From WHSW01 sp963759295 (GTDB lineage Bacteria > Actinomycetota > Thermoleophilia > Solirubrobacterales > 70-9), in the NCBI GenBank assembly GCA_963759295.1, contig CAVWYT010000008.1:1-64000 (forward strand): a DNA stretch of 64,000 nucleotides, given 5' to 3'. The notes beneath the pieces are model-generated. The model saw only the letters and a list, made by a program, of their open reading frames with translations, had not been told where the DNA came from and ran no database searches. Both the position numbers and the translations under genes were made by a program. Positions 37,727 to 46,314 of this stretch are shown piece by piece. Positions within the stretch are counted from its first letter, which is position 1. Each line of letters opens with the position of its first letter.

Positions 37727-38926
37727 TCAGGCTTGGTGCCCGCCTCCGGGCGGGAGCGAGACGACCGAGAGCATGCCGGCGTCCCTGAGGGCCTTCTCGG
37801 AGATGCCCTCCAGCTCGCTCAAGGTCGTGTAGGTGATCCCGGCGGGGTCGATCTCGAGTCGCCGCGCGTCGTCGCCGTCGAGCCGCTCGAGCAGGTTCTT
37901 GGTCATCAGCACGGTGCCGCCGTGCGCCGATTCCTGGACCCGGGCGCACTCGTTCACCTCGTCGCCGAGCGCCGCGACCTCCAAGCGGCCGGTGGTGAGC
38001 TGGCCGATGTAGAGGGTCCCTCCCCAGTGCGCACCGATGTTGAGCGGGATCGCCGCCGGCTCGAGGCCGAGCTCGCGGGCGATCTCGCCCCCGAGCCGGT
38101 GCAGGCGCGTCGCCGCCTCGATCGTCGCCGCCGCCGCCGCGGACGGCGAGCCGAGCTCGTCGGCGAGGAAGAAGGCGCTCGCGCCATCGCCCGCGTGCTT
38201 GCCCACCACCCCGCCGGCCCGCGCGACGATCATGTCGATGCGCGTCGTCAACGCCCGGATCAGCTCGAAGTAGCTGGAGCTCGGGAGGTGGCGCGACAGC
38301 GATCCGGACGCCTCGAGGTCCACGAACAGCAGCGCCCCCTCGCGGCGGCTCGGCTCCTGGAGGCGAGCCATCCGGTCGAACATCTCGCGCTCGCCGCGCA
38401 GCAGCAGCACGAGCAGGGACAGCGGGAGGTCGGGAGTGCCGACCGAGATCGCGCCGATCGGGGTCCCGTCCGGCTCGCGAAGCGCCACCGTCAGATTCGC
38501 GAACGGACCCCAGCGGGTGAATTCGACGTTCGCCGCCCGCATCGGTACCCGCAGCGACGGGCTCGCCGGAAGCTCCTCGATCAGCCCCTCGACCTCGGCG
38601 CGATCGCGCGAGTCGGGCACGATCCGATCGAGGTCGGCCCGCACCGCCTCGATGCCGCCGCGGGTCTGTTCGAGCACCAGCGAGACGTGCTCGCCGAGCC
38701 ACAACCGGTTGCTCTCCTCGGTCAGCACGTCCCAGGCGGGCAGCCGGCGGACGGCGAACATATGCTGGCCGACCCCGAGGCGGCGATCATCGCTCTCGCG
38801 GAACAGCGCCTTCAGGGCCGGCGAGACCCAGGCGAGGCGCCATTCGGGATCCCACGCGAAGCCGGGAAGCCCGGCCGCCTCGAGCCGGGCGGTGACGGCG
38901 TCGAGCAGTGGGGAGCCGCCGTTCAC
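37727..38926 (-). CDS. Class III nucleotidyl cyclase with N-terminal sensor-like domain
   Basis: About 399 residues from GTG 38926. The N-terminal half has a PAS-like start (GFAWDPEWRLAWVSPALKALF) and no transmembrane segment. The C-terminal class III cyclase domain has LLFVDLEASGSLSRHL, IVARAGGVVGKHAGDGASAFFLAD and VAALGDEVNECARVQESAHGG. The usual F-x-D-I-x-G-F-T is altered to FVDLEASG, and the NxxxR pattern appears as NECAR. Catalytic competence is therefore uncertain. It would make cAMP or cGMP if active. Confidence 0.78.
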   Translation of the reverse strand: MNGGSPLLDAVTARLEAAGLPGFAWDPEWRLAWVSPALKALFRESDDRRLGVGQHMFAVRRLPAWDVLTEESNRLWLGEHVSLVLEQTRGGIEAVRADLDRIVPDSRDRAEVEGLIEELPASPSLRVPMRAANVEFTRWGPFANLTVALREPDGTPIGAISVGTPDLPLSLLVLLLRGEREMFDRMARLQEPSRREGALLFVDLEASGSLSRHLPSSSYFELIRALTTRIDMIVARAGGVVGKHAGDGASAFFLADELGSPSAAAAATIEAATRLHRLGGEIARELGLEPAAIPLNIGAHWGGTLYIGQLTTGRLEVAALGDEVNECARVQESAHGGTVLMTKNLLERLDGDDARRLEIDPAGITYTTLSELEGISEKALRDAGMLSVVSLPPGGGHQA

Positions 38927-38977
38927 GTTCCCGAGAGTGTCGCGCAATGCGGAATCGGGAGGGAATGAGCGGCGCAG

Positions 38978-39006
38978 GCCGACCCTTGGGGCCCGCAAGG
39001 GTCGGC
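38978..39006. promoter_or_regulatory. Inverted repeat in the cyclase/MMPL divergent region
   Basis: A perfect 11-bp inverted repeat (GCCGACCCTTG and CAAGGGTCGGC) with a seven-base loop. It lies upstream of both divergent genes, so it is more likely an operator or a 5'UTR hairpin than a terminator. Confidence 0.4.
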
Positions 39007-39151
39007 GGCGCGGGCGTCGAAACGAGGACGGCTCGTCCTAGGTTCGAGGAGCGAGGCGCTGGAGCGCGCGATCCGTCGCAGAAGTGCTCTTGGACGCCAC
39101 CAGGGGAACTAGAGCAACCACCGCCCCGGTCGAAAACATGATTGGCTGAAC

Positions 39152-39169
39152 GAGAACCTGGAGGTTCTC
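39152..39169 (+). promoter_or_regulatory. Dyad enclosing the MMPL ribosome site
   Basis: An 8-bp inverted repeat GAGAACCT-GG-AGGTTCTC lies immediately before the TTG start at 39171. The ribosome site GGAGG (39160-39164) is inside it. Folding in RNA would occlude translation, or the dyad could be a protein operator. Confidence 0.4.
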
Positions 39170-39170
39170 T

Positions 39171-41399
39171 TTGGAAGGCAGCAGGAATCTCGCGGCACGC
39201 GCCGGCGCCTGGAGCGCCCGCCACCGGGCCAAGGCGATCGTCGGCTGGTTGGTCTTCGTCGTCCTCGCCGTCATGGTCGGCGGCTCCGTCGGCAACCAGG
39301 CGATCGAGGACGAGGACCTCGGCGTCGGCGAGTCGCGCGAGGCGGACCAGGCGATCGCCGACGCATTCCCCGAGAACGCGGACGAGACCGTCCTGATCCA
39401 GAGCGAGGGCGGCGTCACCGCCGATCAGCCGGCGTTTCATGCGGTCGTCGACGACGCTGTCGACAGGCTCGAATCGACCGAGAACGTGGTCGACGTCGAA
39501 AGTCCGTACTTCGCGGGCAGCGAGGGGGCGATCTCGCGCGACGGCCGCTCGGCGCTGATCACCTTCGAGATCCCCGACCCCGGCGAGGACAGCGACGTGA
39601 CGACCGAGGACCTGGTCGACGCTCCGCTGGCGACCGTCGCGGGTCTGGGGGAGGCACACCCCGGATTCCGGATCGCCGAGTTCGGCGACGCGAGCGCCAA
39701 CAAGCAGGTCAACGAATCGATCGAGGAAGACTTCCGCCAAGCGGAGGCGACCTCGCTGCCGATCACCCTGATCATCCTGCTGCTCGCCTTCGCCGCCGTG
39801 GTCGCCGCGCTGGTGCCGCTGCTGCTCGCCGCGACCGCGGTCGCCGCCGCGATCGGGCTCCTCGGTCCGCTGAGCCAGATCTGGCCGCTCGACGAATCCG
39901 TCACCTCGGTGGTCCTGCTGGTTGGCCTCGCCGTCGGCGTCGACTACTCGATGTTCTATCTGCGACGCGAGCGCGAGGAGAGGGCGCGGGGCAAGGGCTC
40001 GGAGGCGGCGCTCGAGGCCGCGGCGGCGACCTCGGGCCGCGCGGTCCTGGTCTCCGGGGTCACGGTCGCGATCGCGATGGCCGGCATGTTCCTCGCCGGC
40101 GCCGCGACCTTCGTCTCCTTCGCCGTCGGCACGATCACCGTCGTCGCGATCGCGGTGGCGGGATCGCTGACCGTCCTCCCGGCGGTGCTGTCGAAGCTCG
40201 GCGACCGCGTGAACAGGGGGCGGGTCCCGTTCCTCACCCGTCCGGAGGAGCGCGCGGCAAAGGAGTCACGGATCTGGTCGGCGATCCTCGACCGGGTGCT
40301 CCGCAGGCCCGGGGTCGCGGCGATCCTCTCGACGGCCGTGCTGCTGGTGCTCGCGAGCCCGGCGCTGAATCTGAAGCTCGCGGTGCCGGGATTCGAGACG
40401 CTTCCCCAGGACCTCCCGGTGATCCAGACCTATGACCGGATCCAGGCGGCCTTCCCGGGCAATCAGATCCCCGCCGAGGTCGTGGTCGAACGCGGCGACG
40501 CCTCCAACGTCGACCTGACGATCGGGGTCCACAACCTGCGCGAGCGAGTCGAGGCGAGCGACCTGGTGGAGCCGCCGGTCACGGTCCAGTTCAACGCGGA
40601 CCACAGCGTCGCCCGGGTGAGCGTCCCGATCGTCGGCGACGGGACCGACGACCGCTCCTACGCGGCGCTCAGCGAGCTTCGCGATCAGATCATCCCCGCG
40701 ACCGTCGGCCGCCAGCCCGGCCTCGAGGCCAACGTCGGCGGCTACACCGCCAGCTCCAAGGACTTCAATGACCTGATGGAGAGCCGGGTGCCGATCGTGT
40801 TCGGGTTCGTGCTCGGGCTCGCCTTCCTGCTGCTGCTGGCGACGTTCCGCTCGATCGTGATCCCGATCAAGGCGATCCTGCTCAACCTGCTCTCGGTCAG
40901 CGCCGCCTACGGGGTCGTGGTCTTCGTCTTCCAGGAGGGCCACCTCGAGTCGCTGCTCGGCTTCGAGTCGAACGGCGCGGTCGTCTCGTGGCTACCGCTG
41001 TTCTTGTTCGTGCTCCTGTTCGGGCTCTCGATGGACTACCACGTGTTCATCCTCAGCCGGGTCCGTGAGGCCTATGACTCCGGCATGTCCACGGCCGAGG
41101 CGGTCAATCGGGGGATCAAGAGCACCGCCTCGGTGGTGACCGCGGCGGCTGCGGTGATGATCGGCGCGTTCGCGATCTTCGCCACCCTGTCGGCGGTCGT
41201 CTTCAAGGAGTTCGGCGTCGGCCTCGCGGTCGCGGTGTTGATCGACGCGACGATCATCCGCGGCGTCCTCTTGCCGGCGACGATGACCTTGCTCGGCGAT
41301 TGGAACTGGTATCTACCGCGATCGCTCGACTGGCTGCCGAAGATCGGCATCGGGGAGCGGGCCGGAGGCGAGGCGGAGGCGAGGCCGACCAAGGCCTAG
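39171..41399 (+). CDS. MMPL/RND-family membrane transporter
   Basis: 742-residue MMPL transporter with two RND halves. TTG 39171 is preceded by GGAGG. Helix 1 is AKAIVGWLVFVVLAVMVGG, then an extracytoplasmic loop, and helices 2-6 including VTSVVLLVGLAVGVDYSMFYLRREREE, the family's GxDYxxF region. The second half repeats this with FGLSMDYHVFILSRVREAYD. Family members export lipids or small molecules using the proton motive force, and the paired GVDYS and SMDYH motifs carry the predicted proton-relay residues. Substrate unknown. Confidence 0.88.
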   Translation: MEGSRNLAARAGAWSARHRAKAIVGWLVFVVLAVMVGGSVGNQAIEDEDLGVGESREADQAIADAFPENADETVLIQSEGGVTADQPAFHAVVDDAVDRLESTENVVDVESPYFAGSEGAISRDGRSALITFEIPDPGEDSDVTTEDLVDAPLATVAGLGEAHPGFRIAEFGDASANKQVNESIEEDFRQAEATSLPITLIILLLAFAAVVAALVPLLLAATAVAAAIGLLGPLSQIWPLDESVTSVVLLVGLAVGVDYSMFYLRREREERARGKGSEAALEAAAATSGRAVLVSGVTVAIAMAGMFLAGAATFVSFAVGTITVVAIAVAGSLTVLPAVLSKLGDRVNRGRVPFLTRPEERAAKESRIWSAILDRVLRRPGVAAILSTAVLLVLASPALNLKLAVPGFETLPQDLPVIQTYDRIQAAFPGNQIPAEVVVERGDASNVDLTIGVHNLRERVEASDLVEPPVTVQFNADHSVARVSVPIVGDGTDDRSYAALSELRDQIIPATVGRQPGLEANVGGYTASSKDFNDLMESRVPIVFGFVLGLAFLLLLATFRSIVIPIKAILLNLLSVSAAYGVVVFVFQEGHLESLLGFESNGAVVSWLPLFLFVLLFGLSMDYHVFILSRVREAYDSGMSTAEAVNRGIKSTASVVTAAAAVMIGAFAIFATLSAVVFKEFGVGLAVAVLIDATIIRGVLLPATMTLLGDWNWYLPRSLDWLPKIGIGERAGGEAEARPTKA

Positions 41400-41405
41400 G
41401 AGCCT

Positions 41406-42389
41406 CTACCGGACGTACCCGAACTCCTCCAGGTAGCGGCTGGCCACCTCCTCGGGCTTCTCCCGGTCGACGTCGACCCGGGCGTTGAGCTCCTGCATCA
41501 CCGGCACGGTCAGATCCTGCTGCACGCTCTCGATCACCTCGCCGAAGTCGGGGCCCGCCTCCTCGACCGTCGGCTCGCGGGCGACGAACAGCACGTTGCC
41601 CGCCGGAAGCACGCCCTTGTCGTCGTCGAGGATCACGTAGTCGTCGGAGACGAACAGCTGCGCATCGGTGCTGAACAGGATCGAGAGGTCGGCGTCACCC
41701 TTGTCGAGCACCGCGTAGCGCAGCCCGATGTCGACCGGGGTGAAGCTCTTGAACCGAAGCCCGTAGTACTTCTCGAGCCCGACCAGGCAGTCGATCCGCT
41801 GGCGGCATTCCGGCGAGCCGGAGAGGGTCAGGTCCTCCGAGACCCCCTGGAGGTCGGAGACCGAGTCGACCTCGAGCCTGTCGGCGGTCTCGGTCAGCAG
41901 GCCGACGGCGTTCGAGCTCGAGAACGGGGTCGGCGGAAACGCCTGCAGCCCGAGCTTCGCGAAATCGTCCTTGGTCGCCTCGAACGCCTGCGCGGCGCTG
42001 GCGGGGACCTCGGCGGGCGCGAACTCGAAGAACGAGGTCAGCGCCGTCGAGGTGTACTCCGGGTAGGCGTCGATCTCTCCCTCCCTGAGCGCCCTCAGCG
42101 CGATCTGCTCGGAGCCGAGGTTGAGATCGGTGTCGACGTCGTAGCCCGCCGCCGCGAGCGCCTGCGCGTAGATCTCGCCGAGGATGTACTCCTCGGTGAA
42201 GTTCTTCGAGCCGACGGTGATCTCGACCCCGTTGTTGTCCGGGTTCTCCTCGATCAGGTTCGCCTCGGTCTCGCCGCCGGTCTCCGCGCTCTCGTCGCCG
42301 CCACCGCAGGCGGTGAGGCCGAGGGCGAGCAAGACCGCGACGAGGAGCGAGATCGCCGCCGTCACGTGCCTGCGGATCGGATCGTCCAT
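41406..42389 (-). CDS. Glycine-betaine/choline-type solute-binding lipoprotein (OpuAC/ProX)
   Basis: 327-residue substrate-binding protein with a signal peptide and lipobox (LLVAVLLALGLTACGGG). The mature part begins GVEITVGSKNFTEEYILGEIYAQALAAAGYDVD, typical of OpuAC/ProX-type osmoprotectant receptors, with EGEIDAYPEYTSTALTSFF and DLSILFSTDAQL. No permease or ATPase is adjacent, so it is an orphan receptor. It is cotranscribed with the following dehydrogenase (gap six bases). Confidence 0.85.
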   Translation of the reverse strand: MDDPIRRHVTAAISLLVAVLLALGLTACGGGDESAETGGETEANLIEENPDNNGVEITVGSKNFTEEYILGEIYAQALAAAGYDVDTDLNLGSEQIALRALREGEIDAYPEYTSTALTSFFEFAPAEVPASAAQAFEATKDDFAKLGLQAFPPTPFSSSNAVGLLTETADRLEVDSVSDLQGVSEDLTLSGSPECRQRIDCLVGLEKYYGLRFKSFTPVDIGLRYAVLDKGDADLSILFSTDAQLFVSDDYVILDDDKGVLPAGNVLFVAREPTVEEAGPDFGEVIESVQQDLTVPVMQELNARVDVDREKPEEVASRYLEEFGYVR

Positions 42390-42394
42390 GGTGC

Positions 42395-43534
42395 TCAAAG
42401 CCGGGCGTGCGGGTAGTCCTCGGCGCGGCCCTGGAAGGAGAGGATCCTCGGATTCTGGACGACGCCGTCGCGGATCTCCACCGCGCGGCGGACCGTCTCC
42501 TCCCGCTCCCAGGCGTCGGGCCCCTCGAGCAGCGTGCGCAGATACGGCGTCAGCGCCCGGCTGATCTCCCAGGTCGCCGAGTTCCACAGCAGCGACGGGC
42601 TGTGGTCGACCGCGTAGCAGCTCAGCCCGTCGCCGAGCTCGAAGATCGGCTCCTCGAAGGTCGTCGGCCGCGCCCACTCGAAGCCCATCCCGGCGTCGGC
42701 GGAGACGTCGACGAACAGCGTCCCCGCGCGAAACCGCGACAGCTCGTCGTTGGTGATCAACATCAGCGGCGCCTCGGTGTCCTGAAAGACGCAGTTGACG
42801 ATCAGGTCGTGCTCGGCGAGGAACTCCGAGACCGACTCCTGGCGGCCGTCGAGCTCCAGCGTCTGGCCGCGGTGGTCGGGATCTGCGGTATACGTGATCA
42901 ACCGCACCGAGTGGATCGGCGCCGCTACGGCTGCCGCCTCGCGGTGGGTGAGCACGGAGACGTCCTGGACGCCCAGCGCCCGCAGGGCGAGGACCGCTCC
43001 ACGGCCGGTGGCGCCGAAGCCGATCACCGCTGCTCGCAGCCGTCGCCCGTACTCGCCGGTCATCCCCTTGAGCTGCATCGCGTGAAGCACAGAGCTGTAT
43101 CCGGCCAGCTCGTTGTTCTGATGAAAGACGTGGAGGCCGAAGGAGCCGTCGTGCGACCAGTGGTTCATCGCCTCCCAGGCGATCAGCGTCAGGCGGCGAT
43201 CGATCGCGACCTGGGTCAGCGCCTCGTCCTGCACGCAGTGCACCCAGCCACACAACACCTGCCCCCCGCGCATCTCGGCGAGGTCCGGGGGCGTCGGCTT
43301 GGGAAGCAGCAGCAGGTCACATTCGCCCACCAACTGCTCCCGCGCGAGCAGGCCGCCGACCAGGCCCTCGAGCTCTCCGTCACCGACCCCGAAGCCCGCG
43401 CCGTAGTCGAGCTCGAGGAAGATCCGCGACCTGAGCTCGGCCTCGAGCTCCGCGAAGTGGGACGGGTGGATCGCCAGCCGGCGCTCGTTCTCCTTGCGCG
43501 AGCTGGCGATGACTCCGAGGCTGAGGTCGTTCAC
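42395..43534 (-). CDS. AlaDH/PNT-family dehydrogenase, N5-(carboxyethyl)ornithine synthase-like
   Basis: 379-residue NAD(P)-dependent enzyme of the alanine dehydrogenase/pyridine nucleotide transhydrogenase superfamily. The N-terminal substrate part opens VIASSRKENERRLAIHPSHF, close to the opening of N5-(carboxyethyl)ornithine synthase, and has FLELDYGAGFGV and LLLPKPTPPDL. The Rossmann motif is AAVIGFGATGRGAVLALRALG, and LIVNCVFQDTEAP is in the later half. The reaction is not certain: reductive coupling of an amino acid with a keto acid is the nearest analogy. It lies six bases upstream of the OpuAC-like gene. Confidence 0.65.
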   Translation of the reverse strand: MNDLSLGVIASSRKENERRLAIHPSHFAELEAELRSRIFLELDYGAGFGVGDGELEGLVGGLLAREQLVGECDLLLLPKPTPPDLAEMRGGQVLCGWVHCVQDEALTQVAIDRRLTLIAWEAMNHWSHDGSFGLHVFHQNNELAGYSSVLHAMQLKGMTGEYGRRLRAAVIGFGATGRGAVLALRALGVQDVSVLTHREAAAVAAPIHSVRLITYTADPDHRGQTLELDGRQESVSEFLAEHDLIVNCVFQDTEAPLMLITNDELSRFRAGTLFVDVSADAGMGFEWARPTTFEEPIFELGDGLSCYAVDHSPSLLWNSATWEISRALTPYLRTLLEGPDAWEREETVRRAVEIRDGVVQNPRILSFQGRAEDYPHARL

Positions 43535-43537
43535 GCA

Positions 43538-45493
43538 TCACCGTTGCTTCTTGCGCCTGCGCCGACGCCGGACGCGGTACGGGCGCATCATCTCGTTGTC
43601 CTCGTGCTCGAGCAGGTGGCAGTGCCAGACGAACAGTCCGGCGCGATCGAACGTCGCCTTCACTCGCGTGATCTCGCCGGGGAAGGCGATCACGGTGTCC
43701 TTGAGGCCGCGCTCCCAGGGCTCGGGTCGGCGCGCGCCGCCGCCGAACGGGCGCCGGTCGAGGACCTCGAACTGGACCTCGTGGATGTGAATGGGATGTG
43801 CATCGACGGTGAAGTTCTGGAGCTCCCAGATCTCCGTCGCGCCCTGGCGCACCCGCTCGGTGATCGGGTCGTCCCAGCCCAGCAAGACCGGCTCCTGCTC
43901 GGCGTTCACGGTCCCGAGGTCCGCCTCGACCGGGCCCACGTCCTCGAGCACGACCGAGTTCTCCTCGTTCAGAGACACCCGCCGGGTCTTGCTCGCCCGA
44001 CCGGGTCGCTCCGGCGCCGGCAGATCCAGCCGCTCCGGTCGCTTGCTGCGGTCCCGGCCGCTGCGTGGCCGGACGACGAGCTTCATCACCTGGCCGGTGG
44101 TCTGCGGATCGGCGGGCGTGAAGTCGGTTCCCGGCGCCCCGCCCCCGAATGGCTCGTCCGGCCCCTCGTTGATGAGATAGAGCTCGCTGCCGGCCGGCAT
44201 CTCGCCGAAGTCGACGATCACGTCGGCGCGCTCGGCCGGCGCCATCAACAGCTGGGCGAGCTGCACCGGCTTTGGGAGAAAGCCGCCATCAGCCCCGATC
44301 TGCGAGAAGGGGAGCGCCGCCGGCGCCGGGCGAGCGGCGAACGGGTCGGCGACCAGCTTGAGGATCAGGAAGCGGGCGTTGCAGCCGTTCAGGAGCCGGA
44401 GGCGGTAGCGGCGCTGTTCGACCTCGAGCACGGGCCAGGTACGCCCGTTCGCCACGATCGAGTTGCCGAAGAACTCCGGGTTCCAAATCGGCGGAACGTC
44501 GCTTCCGCCCTCGCCGATGTAGGGGCCGGCGAAGCCGTCGAAGAACTCGCGGCCTGCCGGGTAGAAGAGCGAGCCATCGGCATTGAAGGAACGATCCTGG
44601 ATCGCGATCGGGATCTCGTCCCGCGGAAGCACCTCCCGCGGGAGATCGTTCTTGCCGCCGCGCAGCAGGTAGAAGCCGGCCGGCCCGGCGTAGACGTTGG
44701 CCCGGGTCATCCCCAGGGTGTGATCGTGGAACCAGAGCGTCGACGCGGGTTGGTCGTTCTCGTACTCGAACACCGCGGTCCCGGGCTTCCACTTCTTGCC
44801 ATAGCGCTCGCGGAAGGTGCGCTTGAACTCCGCGTACTTGCTTCCCACGTTGGCGTATCCGGCCGGGATGTCGTTGGCGGCCGGCAGATACCACGCCTCC
44901 GGGTAGCCGTCGCTCTCCTGCTGGCTGCGCCCGCCGTGAAGGTGCGTGACGATCGGGACCGGGCCCGTGTAGGGGCCCGGCGTCTGGGTGAACTCGGGGG
45001 CGCTGTCGCGACCGTCGCCTCCGCCCGCAGGGTTCGCCCAGTGAAGGGTGGGGTCGATGGGCAGCAGGTGGGGCAGGTAGCGCCCGTCGCCGTCGACGAG
45101 GTCGTTGATCCACTTCACGCGCACGGGCCTGTCGTGCTTGGCCTCGATCGTGAACGCGGGGTAGTTGAACGACTCGGGGTGGCCGGCCGAGCCGTAGCTC
45201 CACACGGTTGTCGCCGGCATCCCGGGCGGAAGAACCTGCTGGCTGAACTGGCGGACGGCGATCTCGTAGTAGTCGACGTCCTTCCCGCCTCGCCGGCGCA
45301 GCCGCCTGGTTCGCGGCATCGCCGGCGGGATGATCAGCGAGGTCACGTACTTGTCGATCGACGCGGGGTCTGGCAACGCGCGCGTCGCGGCCCGCGCCGT
45401 CGCCCGATCGAAGCCAAGCCGGACCGGAAGCGCGATCGAGGCGCCCGCCGCCGCCCCGACCTGAAGAAGACGTCTGCGGGTGATGCCTGCCAT
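43538..45493 (-). CDS. Tat-exported multicopper oxidase (CotA/bilirubin-oxidase-like)
   Basis: 651-residue multicopper oxidase from ATG 45493. The N-terminus MAGITRRRLLQVGAAAGASIALP is a twin-arginine signal. Copper-binding motifs are THLHGG, LWFHDHTLGMTRANVYAGPAGFYLL, HPIHIHEVQFEV and the C-terminal VWHCHLLEHEDNEMMRP (type 1 Cys, His, Met). The family oxidises phenols, metals or bilirubin and reduces oxygen to water. The C-terminal tail is Arg/Lys-rich. Adjacent and on the same strand as the dehydrogenase. Confidence 0.9.
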   Translation of the reverse strand: MAGITRRRLLQVGAAAGASIALPVRLGFDRATARAATRALPDPASIDKYVTSLIIPPAMPRTRRLRRRGGKDVDYYEIAVRQFSQQVLPPGMPATTVWSYGSAGHPESFNYPAFTIEAKHDRPVRVKWINDLVDGDGRYLPHLLPIDPTLHWANPAGGGDGRDSAPEFTQTPGPYTGPVPIVTHLHGGRSQQESDGYPEAWYLPAANDIPAGYANVGSKYAEFKRTFRERYGKKWKPGTAVFEYENDQPASTLWFHDHTLGMTRANVYAGPAGFYLLRGGKNDLPREVLPRDEIPIAIQDRSFNADGSLFYPAGREFFDGFAGPYIGEGGSDVPPIWNPEFFGNSIVANGRTWPVLEVEQRRYRLRLLNGCNARFLILKLVADPFAARPAPAALPFSQIGADGGFLPKPVQLAQLLMAPAERADVIVDFGEMPAGSELYLINEGPDEPFGGGAPGTDFTPADPQTTGQVMKLVVRPRSGRDRSKRPERLDLPAPERPGRASKTRRVSLNEENSVVLEDVGPVEADLGTVNAEQEPVLLGWDDPITERVRQGATEIWELQNFTVDAHPIHIHEVQFEVLDRRPFGGGARRPEPWERGLKDTVIAFPGEITRVKATFDRAGLFVWHCHLLEHEDNEMMRPYRVRRRRRRKKQR

Positions 45494-45659
45494 CGCTATC
45501 CGGCCGCGAGCTCCACCGCCAGATCCTATTCGAGCCGAGCGAGCCCGTATAGAGCGGCGGCGCGACGCGCGAGCGCCGACATCTGACCGACCGCAGCGCA
45601 GGATAGGGTGCCGCTTCGAGAGCGCCGCGCCGGGCGGTGCACGAGCTGGAGGTGGTTTC
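45494..45659. promoter_or_regulatory. Divergent intergenic region
   Basis: The 166-bp gap between the oxidase (minus) and a membrane protein (plus) should hold both promoters. I see no clear operator. GGAGGTG just before 45660 is the ribosome site of the plus gene. Confidence 0.3.
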
Positions 45660-46295
45660 GTGAAGAGGGAGTGGTTGGCGCCGCTGACCGGCGTCGCGTT
45701 CATCGCCTTGGCGATCATCGGAGCGATCATCGGCGGCGAGCCGCCGGACGCGGATTCACCGGTGCAGGAGATCGTCGACCACTACGTCGACAACAAGAGC
45801 TCGATCGAGGTCGGGTCGTTCCTGGCCGTGGCGGCGGCGGTGCTGCTGGTGTTCTTCGGCGCCTACCTGCGCTCGGTGCTCGGTGCCGCGGAGCGACCCG
45901 GTGGAATGCTCTCGACCCTGACGCTGATCGGCACATCGGTGGTCGCGATCGGCATTGCGATCGACACCACGATCCTGATCGCGCTGGCGGAGGCCGCGGA
46001 CGACATCGAGCCGGCGGCGGTCCAGGCGCTGCAGGCGCTGTGGGACAACGACTTCGTGCCCCTGGCGCTGGGGGCGCTGATCTTCCTGATCTCCACGGGG
46101 TTGTCGATCCTCCGGCACGGCTCGCTGCCGAGATGGCTCGGCTGGGTCGCGCTGGCGCTCGCGGTGATCGGGTTCACGCCGATCGGATGGCTCGCCTTCC
46201 TCGGGACCGGGATCTGGATCGTGGTCGTGAGCGTGATGCTCGCGCTGCGGGCCCGCCCGCCGGCGACCGCGTCAACGGCGGGAGCCGGCAGATGA
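45660..46295 (+). CDS. Six-to-seven-helix membrane protein, paralogue of 56036-56710
   Basis: 211-residue integral membrane protein from GTG 45660 with strong GGAGGTG. The sequence WLAPLTGVAFIALAIIGAIIGGEPPDADSPVQEIVDHYVDNKSSIEVGSFLAVAAAVLLVFFG, then SILRHGSLPRWLGWVALALAVIGFTPIGWLAFLGTGIWIVVVSV, repeats the pattern of the 56-kb protein. It resembles the DUF4386-like or related unknown membrane family; no catalytic motif is visible. Function unknown. Confidence 0.65.
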   Translation: MKREWLAPLTGVAFIALAIIGAIIGGEPPDADSPVQEIVDHYVDNKSSIEVGSFLAVAAAVLLVFFGAYLRSVLGAAERPGGMLSTLTLIGTSVVAIGIAIDTTILIALAEAADDIEPAAVQALQALWDNDFVPLALGALIFLISTGLSILRHGSLPRWLGWVALALAVIGFTPIGWLAFLGTGIWIVVVSVMLALRARPPATASTAGAGR

Positions 46296-46314
46296 CCGCC
46301 GAAGGCGACAGCAT

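Noticed and set aside
42407..45586. 1,059-codon plus-strand frame opposite the oxidase and dehydrogenase
   Set aside because: Anti-sense open frame caused by high GC; both minus-strand proteins are clear families with active-site motifs.
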